From: an uncultured Chitinophagaceae bacterium
Lineage (GTDB): Bacteria > Bacteroidota > Bacteroidia > Chitinophagales > Chitinophagaceae
NCBI GenBank assembly: GCA_937858715.1
Contig: CALLZY010000266.1
Span: forward strand, 1-38,041
DNA length: 38,041 bases
Direction of reading: 5' to 3'
Under the pieces are notes generated by a model, which was not told the origin of the DNA, searched no databases, and saw only the letters and a list, made by a program, of their open reading frames with translations. Of this stretch, positions 32,273 to 38,041 are shown piece after piece (the first letter of the stretch is position 1; every line of letters begins with the position of its first letter). A program made the position numbers and the translations under genes.

Positions 32273-32719
32273 TTGAAAAAGATATCAATAATATTCCTGT
32301 CTTTTATGACAGTACTTATCCTGCTTTCATTTGGCTACAAAATCAATGAGGGCATCAGGATTTCTGTCACCAATGTCAGGAGCGACAGAGGTACTGTCCT
32401 TGTCAGCCTCTTCAAAGATGGGGTGGGTTTTCCTGATAATCCGGAAAAAGCTGTGAAGCGTATTAAGCTCAGCCTTTCAAGCAATAAAGCGGAGGTACTG
32501 TTCACCAATTTAACTGCAGGTACTTATGCTGTAGCCATACTACATGATGAAAACAATGACCAGAAGCTGAATAAGAACATACTGGGCATTCCAAAAGAAG
32601 GATTTGGGTTCTCTAACAATGTGATGGGAACTTTTGGGCCACCTTCATTTACTAAGGCCAGTTTTCAGCATCAGCAAGGGCAGCTAACACAAGTAACTAT
32701 CAGAACAAAATACTTCTGA
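32273..32719 (+). CDS. DUF2141 exported protein
   Basis: I place the start at the TTG 32273, giving 148 residues with a signal-like N-terminus (MKKISIIFLSFMTVLILLSFG). A TTG at 32228 would overlap the previous gene, and an ATG at 32306 would cut into the signal. The mature domain is DUF2141: IRISVTNVRSDRGTVLVSLF, then AGTYAVAILHDENNDQKLNKN, then GIPKEGFGFSNN...GPPSF, all family hallmarks. The HDENNDQKLN segment looks like a calcium-binding-type loop (inference). The role is unknown. It sits directly after the TraB/GumN gene and is convergent with ndk. Confidence 0.82.
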   Translation: MKKISIIFLSFMTVLILLSFGYKINEGIRISVTNVRSDRGTVLVSLFKDGVGFPDNPEKAVKRIKLSLSSNKAEVLFTNLTAGTYAVAILHDENNDQKLNKNILGIPKEGFGFSNNVMGTFGPPSFTKASFQHQQGQLTQVTIRTKYF

Positions 32720-32723
32720 CAAA

Positions 32724-32758
32724 AAAAGCATCCACAAGGGCTGCTTTCTTTTTTTTGG
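32724..32758. terminator. probable terminator shared by DUF2141 and ndk
   Basis: AAAGCA (32725-32730) / TGCTTT (32742-32747), an 11-nt loop, with A-run and T-run flanks usable in both directions, between the two convergent stop codons. The stem is short, so its strength is uncertain. Confidence 0.55.
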
Positions 32759-32764
32759 CATTTA

Positions 32765-33181
32765 TTAAAATGTCTCCAAACCGGAGAACATAAAATCACC
32801 TTCAATTTTAGCATTTTCATCGCTGTCACTACCATGGATTGCATTTTCAGCAATTGATGCTGCATACAATTTACGGATTGTTCCTTCTTCAGCATTGGCA
32901 GGGTTGGTGGCTCCAATCAGTTTTCTGAATGACTCCACTGCATTTTCCTTTTCAAGGATAGCAGCAATAATAGGTCCGCTGCTCATATAATCAACCAACT
33001 CTCCATAGAATGGCCTTTCTTTATGTACAGCATAAAATTCTCCGGCTTTCTCAGCAGATAATTTCAGCATTTTCATTGCTTTGATTTTGAAGCCTTCCTT
33101 GATAATTCTGTCAATAATTGCACCTGCGTGGCCATTTCTCATAGCATCAGGTTTAATCATGGTAAATGTTCTGTTACTCAT
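32765..33181 (-). CDS. ndk: nucleoside diphosphate kinase
   Basis: From the ATG at 33181 ([18 protein letters not shown]) the protein has 138 residues, normal for bacterial Ndk. It transfers the gamma-phosphate from ATP to other (d)NDPs by a ping-pong mechanism with a phospho-histidine. TMIKPDA (7-13) binds the phosphates, [13 protein letters not shown] is the nucleotide-binding loop, and NAIHGSDS carries the phosphorylated histidine. The upstream 34 codons of the open frame are not part of the protein. It is divergent from the nrnA-like gene, and a minus-strand TACATTTG at 33213-33206 is the likely -7 box, giving a leader of ~20 nt. Confidence 0.96.
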   Translation of the reverse strand: MSNRTFTMIKPDAMRNGHAGAIIDRIIKEGFKIKAMKMLKLSAEKAGEFYAVHKERPFYGELVDYMSSGPIIAAILEKENAVESFRKLIGATNPANAEEGTIRKLYAASIAENAIHGSDSDENAKIEGDFMFSGLETF

Positions 33182-33205
33182 ATTCTTATTTATGTTTTGC
33201 GGCGG

Positions 33206-33213
33206 CAAATGTA
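33206..33213 (-). promoter_or_regulatory. -7 box (TACATTTG) of ndk
   Basis: On the minus strand TACATTTG fits TAnnTTTG exactly, 24 nt before the ndk ATG. A TTTCG about 19 nt further upstream could be the -33 element. Confidence 0.6.
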
Positions 33214-33339
33214 GCCCAAAGTTCAGTAAGTACGAAATAAGGTAAAAGGTCAATGGCATATGGTATAGACAACCGGTACTCACCCTGAACCTTTACCCCT
33301 CTACCTTCCGCCTTTTCACCTTATCTTCGCACCCGTTTT

Positions 33340-34347
33340 ATGAAACCGATACAGGAAATATTTCCCTTGCTGCATCAGCCACGCAAAGTGGTGATAACCA
33401 CACACCAAAAACCGGATGCTGACGCAATGGGTTCATCGCTGGCACTGAAAAACTTTCTGGTTCAGTTTGGCCACACCGTTACAGTTATTTCTCCCACCAA
33501 CTGGGCCGATTGGGTTAATTGGATGGCTGGTGCTAAAGAGGTTATAGATTACGAAAGAAATAAGCAGAAAGCCAATCAAATTCTTGATGAGGCTGAATGG
33601 CTTTTTTGTCTCGATTTCAATATTTTTTACCGCACAAAGACAATGACGGATAAGTTGAAAGAACTTACCTGCACAAAGATATTAATCGATCATCACCGGG
33701 AACCGGATGCGCCTTCGTTTACATATGGCATAAGCGATACAGCAAAAAGCTCAACCTGCGAGATGATTTATGATTTCATTACTGAATCGGGCAACGGTGA
33801 TAAAATAACAGAAGAAATTGCAGAATGCATCTATGCCGGTGTGGTAGGCGATACGGGGTCTTTCCGTTTTACATCGGCACATGCCGGGGTTCATAGCCTG
33901 GTGGCTGACCTTAAATCAAGAGGTTTTGCCCATGATAAAGTACATGAGAACCTGTTTGACAATTTTCTTGAGAACAGATTACGTTTTACCGGCCATGTTT
34001 TACTGCATCGCATGGAAGTATTTTATGAATATAATACTGTACTTATCGCCATTCCAAAAAGTGATTTACTGAAATATCATATCAAAACAGGCGATACTGA
34101 AGGGCTGGTAAATTATCCGCAGACAATACAGGGGATAAAATTAGTGGCATTGGTAATTGACAGAGACGAGGAAAGAAAATGGAGCTTCCGGAGCAAAGGT
34201 GATTTTGATTGTAATACCTTTGCCCGCAAATATTTTGAGGGCGGTGGGCATTACAACGCATCGGGTGGAAGAAGCAGCGACTCGCTGGAAAAAACAGTTG
34301 AGCGTTTCAAACAAGTAATGAAAGAAAATGAACATCTTTTACAATAA
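33340..34347 (+). CDS. nrnA: DHH-family phosphoesterase (NrnA-like)
   Basis: The 335-residue protein has the DHH/DHHA1 architecture of NrnA, which degrades 2-5 nt oligoribonucleotides (nanoRNA) and dephosphorylates pAp; some relatives hydrolyse cyclic dinucleotides. Motif I HQKPDADAMGSS (22-33), LDFNIF with Asp92, the DHH motif IDHHRE (116-121) and GDTGSFRF (~168-175) form the two-metal site. The DHHA1 substrate motif GGGHYNASGG is near the C-terminus. The choice between nanoRNase and c-di-AMP-type activity cannot be made from this sequence. A TATCTTCG at 33322-33329 may be the -7 box. Its end overlaps the open frame of the FKBP gene, whose start is 10 bp downstream. Confidence 0.87.
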   Translation: MKPIQEIFPLLHQPRKVVITTHQKPDADAMGSSLALKNFLVQFGHTVTVISPTNWADWVNWMAGAKEVIDYERNKQKANQILDEAEWLFCLDFNIFYRTKTMTDKLKELTCTKILIDHHREPDAPSFTYGISDTAKSSTCEMIYDFITESGNGDKITEEIAECIYAGVVGDTGSFRFTSAHAGVHSLVADLKSRGFAHDKVHENLFDNFLENRLRFTGHVLLHRMEVFYEYNTVLIAIPKSDLLKYHIKTGDTEGLVNYPQTIQGIKLVALVIDRDEERKWSFRSKGDFDCNTFARKYFEGGGHYNASGGRSSDSLEKTVERFKQVMKENEHLLQ

Positions 34348-34357
34348 AAAAAGCAAT

Positions 34358-35293
34358 ATGAGGACAATCAGAATTTTTTCAGTTTTAGCCCTGGCATCAG
34401 CAATGATTGCCGGCTGCAGCCAGACTTCGTTAAAGAAAACACCCGGCGGTATGCCTTACCAGGTGTTTAGCAGTAAAGACACACAAAAAGTAGAAGTAGG
34501 TGACTTTATCAAGGCTTCATACATCTATAAGGTGAATGATAGTGTTTTATTTGATTCTCACAATTCTATGCCTGTTTATATTCCTGTAATGGCGCAAACA
34601 CAGCCTTACGATATTTCTGAAGTATGGTCTGGGTTAAAGCTTGGTGACAGTGTGGTAGCTACGCAAATGTTGGATACTTTTATTAAAAGAATGCCTGAAA
34701 ATATCCCCCCGCAATTTAAAAAAGGGGACAGGATAAGGATTTTTGCAAAAATCCTGGGAATATTCAAGAATGACAGCCTGATGAATGTTGACAAGAAAAA
34801 AACCTTTGATGCTTTTGCAGCTAATGAAGTGGTTGTAGTTGAAAATTATCTTAAAGAGAAAAAGATTACAGCACAAAAGACACCATCAGGTGCATTTGTT
34901 GAGTACAAAAATCCGGGAACAGGTAATAATGTTGATTCGGGAAAGTATGTGACTGTTAATTATACAGGTACAACTTTTGCTGGGACAAAATTCGATAGTA
35001 ATACAGACACAGCCTTTCATCATACAGAACCACTTGGATTTGTGGTTGGCGCCGGACAAATGATTAAGGGATTTGATGAAGGAGTTAGACTTATGAAACC
35101 AGGCGGCTCGGCAAGAATATATATTCCTTCATTGCTGGCTTATGGAGACAGACCAGGAACACCATTAATCAAGCCATTTGAACACCTTATTTTTGATGTA
35201 CAGGTTCTGGAAGTTAAGGATGCTCCACCAGCGGTTAAGGATATTCCACCGCCACCACCTCCTACAGAAAAAATTGATGCACATCAACACTAA
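34358..35293 (+). CDS. FKBP-type peptidyl-prolyl isomerase lipoprotein, two FKBP-like domains
   Basis: The ATG at 34358 gives 311 residues with a lipoprotein signal ending in MIAGC (Cys20). A first FKBP-like domain (~45-145, from VEVGDFIKASYIYKVNDS to RIRIFAKILGIF) is degenerate. A second (~195-295) is canonical: YVTVNYTGTTFAGTKFDSN, PLGFVVGAGQMIKGFDEGV, RIYIPSLLAYGDR and IFDVQVLEV. It probably catalyses or assists folding of exported proteins at the outer membrane's periplasmic face. The tail PPPPPPTEKIDAHQH is a hexaproline followed by a His-containing end. It lies 10 bp after the nrnA-like gene and is likely in one operon. Confidence 0.9.
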   Translation: MRTIRIFSVLALASAMIAGCSQTSLKKTPGGMPYQVFSSKDTQKVEVGDFIKASYIYKVNDSVLFDSHNSMPVYIPVMAQTQPYDISEVWSGLKLGDSVVATQMLDTFIKRMPENIPPQFKKGDRIRIFAKILGIFKNDSLMNVDKKKTFDAFAANEVVVVENYLKEKKITAQKTPSGAFVEYKNPGTGNNVDSGKYVTVNYTGTTFAGTKFDSNTDTAFHHTEPLGFVVGAGQMIKGFDEGVRLMKPGGSARIYIPSLLAYGDRPGTPLIKPFEHLIFDVQVLEVKDAPPAVKDIPPPPPPTEKIDAHQH

Positions 35294-35327
35294 AATTTTT
35301 ATTAATAAAATATTAATAAGACCTTTG

Positions 35328-35358
35328 ACCCGTTCCTTTTAGGAACGGGTTTTCTTTT
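35328..35358 (+). terminator. terminator of the nrnA-FKBP operon
   Basis: ACCCGTTCCT (35328-35337) / AGGAACGGGT (35341-35350), a perfect 10-bp stem with a 3-nt loop, then TTTCTTTT. Confidence 0.9.
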
Positions 35359-35505
35359 GGCTCCGTTTTTAGTCCAAGTATCAAAAAAACCGCCGTCCCC
35401 GAAACAACGTACACCTGTGAAGAAAAACCCTTACAATGTCCAATAATCCGGATTCTCTGAAAGGGCCTGATATAGTATAAGGCATTGATGAGTAAAATCA
35501 TCCTG

Positions 35506-35537
35506 AAAAGAGTAACCTCAAAGCGTTACTCTTTTTC
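35506..35537. terminator. terminator of folP (possibly bidirectional)
   Basis: AAAGAGTAAC / GTTACTCTTT form a stem (35507-35516 with 35525-35534) with an 8-nt loop and T-rich flanks, just past the folP stop codon at 35540. Between here and the FKBP terminator (35359-35505) I see nothing supported. Confidence 0.75.
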
Positions 35538-35539
35538 TT

Positions 35540-36364
35540 TTAAATAAGGTATGAGACAAGTTTTACTGATTCAACGGCTTCCTTTACATCATGTACACGA
35601 AGTATGGATGCTCCTTTAAGTAATCCAACAGTATTCAATACCGTAGTTCCGTTCAATCCTTCATCGGCGGTAATACCAAGTGTTTTGCTGATGGTTGATT
35701 TGCGGGAGACGCCCAGAAGAAGTGGCATATTTAAAATCTTAAAAACTCCGAGGTTTTTGAGCAATTCAAAATTGTGATCAATAGTTTTTCCAAAGCCGAA
35801 TCCGGGGTCAATTATTATGTCTTTTATGCCAGCTTCCCTTAATTCAGCAGTTTTAAAAATAAAGAAATCAAGTACTTCTTTTGTTACATCTTCATAAGAT
35901 GGATTTTGCTGCATGATAAGTGGTGTTCCCTGCATGTGCATGAGCACATAAGGCACATTCAGCCCGGCAACGGTTTTTATCATCTCTGCATCAATTGCCC
36001 CGGCACTTATATCATTAACAACAGATGCCCCTGCGGCTACAGCTTTGCTTGCAACGGAGGAATAAAAAGTGTCAACAGAAATAATAATTTCAGGAAAACG
36101 GGTGCTGATTTCAACAATTGCCGGAATTACCCGTTTTATTTCTTCCTCCGGCCCAATCATCCCGCTGCCAGGTCTGCTGCTTTGGCCACCAACATCAATA
36201 ATAGCAGCACCTTCCCTAATCATTTTTTCTGCCTGAAAAAGTATTTCATCAAGGGCTGTACGCCTGCTATCCTTGTAGAATGAATCAGGTGTGGTGTTTA
36301 TAATACCCATCACAATTGGTTTATCCACAACCAGCATGCGGCCTTTGCAGTTAAGCGTAAACAT
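35540..36364 (-). CDS. folP: dihydropteroate synthase
   Basis: The 274-residue TIM-barrel enzyme condenses p-aminobenzoate with 6-hydroxymethyl-dihydropterin diphosphate in folate synthesis and is the target of sulfonamides. Signature 1 VMGIINTTPDSFY (18-30) binds pterin and phosphate, signature 2 IIDVGGQSSRPG (55-66) is the diphosphate loop, LLGVSRKSTI carries the pterin-contacting lysine, and ILRVHDV the RxH motif. The length is normal. It is transcribed alone and divergently from the DUF1599 gene, with ~90 bp between starts. Confidence 0.96.
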   Translation of the reverse strand: MFTLNCKGRMLVVDKPIVMGIINTTPDSFYKDSRRTALDEILFQAEKMIREGAAIIDVGGQSSRPGSGMIGPEEEIKRVIPAIVEISTRFPEIIISVDTFYSSVASKAVAAGASVVNDISAGAIDAEMIKTVAGLNVPYVLMHMQGTPLIMQQNPSYEDVTKEVLDFFIFKTAELREAGIKDIIIDPGFGFGKTIDHNFELLKNLGVFKILNMPLLLGVSRKSTISKTLGITADEGLNGTTVLNTVGLLKGASILRVHDVKEAVESVKLVSYLI

Positions 36365-36453
36365 CAGGATTCTTTGTTATTTTTGAAGCTAAGTTAGGAG
36401 AGAAGCCTGTATAAATAATAAGAGATTCATTTCTGTCAAGAGATAAACAAAAA

Positions 36454-36987
36454 ATGAGTAATACAAACCAGCAATACGATTCAGTTATCGCATCATGCAA
36501 AGATATTTTTGTTAAAAAAGCTACCGATTATGGTACTGCATGGAGAGTGCTGCGGACTATTTCAATCGTTGACCAGATTTTCATCAAAGCTCAGCGTATC
36601 CGCACCATACAGGAGAAGGGGGAGCAAAAAGTATCGGATGGAATTGCCGCCGAGTTTAAAGGCATCGTTAATTATGCAGTAATTGGGTTGATACAATTAG
36701 AATTGCCGGCTGATGCCCCTGAAGAAATGGACATCAGTAATGTTTCGCTGCTGTACGATAAATATGTACTGGCTGCAAAAACTTTGATGCAGGATAAAAA
36801 CCACGATTATGGTGAAGCCTGGCGCAGCATGAGCCAGGAAAGCTTTGTGGATTTGATGCTAATGAAACTTCAGCGCATCCGCCAGATACTCTCGAACGAC
36901 GGCAAAACAATCATCAGTGAAGGCATTGATGCCAATTATAACGATATTATCAATTATGCAGTTTTTGCCCTAATACTTATGCAATGA
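36454..36987 (+). CDS. DUF1599 protein with two repeated halves
   Basis: The 177-residue protein consists of two similar halves: DYGTAWR (25-31), QRIRTI (47-52), IVNYAV (71-76), then DYGEAWR (118-124), QRIRQI (140-145), IINYAV (165-170), with nearly equal spacing. This matches the DUF1599 family of Bacteroidota. The conserved Asp/Tyr/Arg set suggests a small-molecule or nucleotide-binding all-helical fold, but no activity is established. It is cytoplasmic. The stop overlaps the ATG of the following gene (ATGA at 36984), so translation is coupled. Confidence 0.85.
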   Translation: MSNTNQQYDSVIASCKDIFVKKATDYGTAWRVLRTISIVDQIFIKAQRIRTIQEKGEQKVSDGIAAEFKGIVNYAVIGLIQLELPADAPEEMDISNVSLLYDKYVLAAKTLMQDKNHDYGEAWRSMSQESFVDLMLMKLQRIRQILSNDGKTIISEGIDANYNDIINYAVFALILMQ

Positions 36988-38041
36988 AAGGTTTAGTTAC
37001 AGTTGTGCGGATAATCGTAGGCTTATTGTTTATTTTTTCAGGGCTTGTAAAGGCAAATGACCCTTTGGGCTTGAGCTACAAAATGCAGGAGTTTTTTGAA
37101 GTGTGGGGAGTGCATGGTCTTAATAACTTTACCCTTGCCATGTCTGTACTGATGAATGCATTTGAAATTATTGCTGGCTTTGCTTTGCTGTTGGGCTGGA
37201 GAATAAAAATATTCATCTGGTTACTGTTATTACTTATTGTTTTCTTTACTTTTTTAACTGGTTATACAGTTATTACAGGCAAGCCTAAAAACTGTGGTTG
37301 CTTCGGTGACTGTCTTCCTATCACTGCTTTCACTTCGTTTATGAAAGATGTGGTGTTGCTGATATTAATTGGTTTTCTGTTATGGAAAAAAGAGCACATT
37401 AAACCAATCTTCAAAGAAAAAGCAGGTATTGCTTTGATGATACTTGTTTCAATTTTCAGCTTCGGGTTTCAATGGTACACACTTAACTATTTACCGGTGG
37501 TGGACTGTCTGCCTTTTAAAAAAGAAAGCAGTATTATTGAAAAGAGGAAAATGCCGGTAAATGCCATTCCAGATAGTACAGTTATCACTTTTGTGTATAA
37601 AAAAGCTGGTAAAGAGATCGAATTTACGGCTGATAAATTTCCGGCTGATTTCAACAAGGATACCTATGAGTTTGTAAAACGCTACGATAAACTGATAAGG
37701 CCCGGTAAAAACAATGAACCGCCAATAAAAGGGTTTAACTTAACAGGAATTTCGGGAACAGACTCAACTGATATTGTACTTAATCAACCTTATGCACTGA
37801 TGCTGATTGCTGAGAAACTGCCATCTGGCGGGAACTGGATCAAAGAATTTGAGGCATTGTATAAAACAGCAAAAGAGAAAAATATTCTTTCATACATCAT
37901 CACTTCACAACCTGAAGAAACAGCGAGGCTGGTTGCAAAAACCGGGTTTAGCGATGTACAGGTTTTCACTTGCGATTATAAGGCAATTCAAACAGCATCC
38001 CGGGCAAATATGTGTATCTACTTACTAAAGAGTGGAATGGT
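36984..38041 (+). CDS. DoxX/MauE-like membrane protein (BT_3928 type), 3' truncated
   Basis: The ATG at 36984 overlaps the DUF1599 stop, and the frame stays open to the window edge (at least 352 residues). Four hydrophobic segments (~7-24, ~50-70, ~75-97, ~118-134) form a DoxX/MauE-like core, and a fifth follows at ~148-165. NCGCFGDC (103-110) after the third segment is the cysteine motif typical of MauE-like, redox-active membrane proteins. After ~175 comes an exported-looking domain of unknown type that includes EFEALYKTAKEKNILSYIITS and a cysteine near ~331; it resembles a thioredoxin-like fold in strand/helix order (inference). In other Bacteroidota, tpiA often follows this gene; here the window ends first. 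Confidence 0.8.
   Translation, partial: MKGLVTVVRIIVGLLFIFSGLVKANDPLGLSYKMQEFFEVWGVHGLNNFTLAMSVLMNAFEIIAGFALLLGWRIKIFIWLLLLLIVFFTFLTGYTVITGKPKNCGCFGDCLPITAFTSFMKDVVLLILIGFLLWKKEHIKPIFKEKAGIALMILVSIFSFGFQWYTLNYLPVVDCLPFKKESSIIEKRKMPVNAIPDSTVITFVYKKAGKEIEFTADKFPADFNKDTYEFVKRYDKLIRPGKNNEPPIKGFNLTGISGTDSTDIVLNQPYALMLIAEKLPSGGNWIKEFEALYKTAKEKNILSYIITSQPEETARLVAKTGFSDVQVFTCDYKAIQTASRANMCIYLLKSGM

Noticed and set aside
33285-33325. ACCTT-like pyrimidine-rich repeats upstream of the nrnA-like gene
   Set aside because: The units are too irregular to call a repeat family or regulator site.
35313-35501. 62-codon minus-strand ORF between FKBP and folP
   Set aside because: It starts and ends in intergenic DNA containing two terminators and has no motif or promoter; likely chance.

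Overview
The window looks like a chromosomal segment of a member of the Bacteroidota, most likely a Chitinophagaceae-type bacterium (the family is inference). The evidence is the promoter signature (TTTG, about 18-20 nt, TAnnTTTG) in front of several genes, the near absence of Shine-Dalgarno sequences at start codons, a TonB-dependent receptor with an N-terminal carboxypeptidase-like domain, DUF6089-, DUF1599- and BT_3928-type families, many lipoproteins and small outer-membrane beta-barrels, and interspersed repeats of kinds I associate with this phylum. I see no rRNA or tRNA gene, CRISPR array, transposase or phage gene.

Layout. 1-1800 is accessory: a CGCAAAG repeat, AT-rich orphan ORFs and a small lipoprotein gene, bracketed by three copies of a degenerate GC-rich repeat. 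1812-7636 (minus strand) carries a class I and a class II fructose-bisphosphate aldolase in tandem, a repeat-filled gap with three palindromes, a possible kinase-like protein and an ABC-F ATPase. 7746-10871 (plus) is a membrane-anchored DUF3347-like protein followed by a TonB-dependent receptor. 10884-14423 holds four uncharacterised exported proteins, two of them paralogues sharing a C-terminal module. 14584-18908 (plus) has prfB with a programmed +1 frameshift, a delta-1-pyrroline-5-carboxylate dehydrogenase gene and two outer-membrane beta-barrels.

18986-25873 is nucleotide and cofactor metabolism: pyrR-pyrB, coaD plus a hotdog thioesterase, a convergent Nudix hydrolase, pyrE with a trailing exported HMA-domain protein, a DeoD-type purine nucleoside phosphorylase and a lone urocanate hydratase. 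26190-32719 contains an M13 metallopeptidase lipoprotein, a DUF6089 protein, a UbiD-family decarboxylase, a TraB/GumN lipoprotein and a DUF2141 protein. 32765-38041 has ndk divergent from an nrnA-like DHH phosphoesterase and an FKBP lipoprotein, then folP divergent from DUF1599 and a DoxX/MauE-like membrane protein that runs off the end.

Most of the window is ordinary housekeeping. The points most worth a second look are: a palindromic mini-repeat inserted in frame in the UbiD gene; the repeat-bounded orphan cassettes at the left end; the run of palindromes at 4361-4437; an orphan promoter plus terminator at 25976-26070 that could make a ~60-nt RNA; the paralogous exported pair at 10884-12925; the kinase-like protein at 4498-5604; and several promoters so close to start codons that the mRNAs should be leaderless or nearly so, including prfB, which nevertheless keeps a strong internal Shine-Dalgarno for frameshifting.
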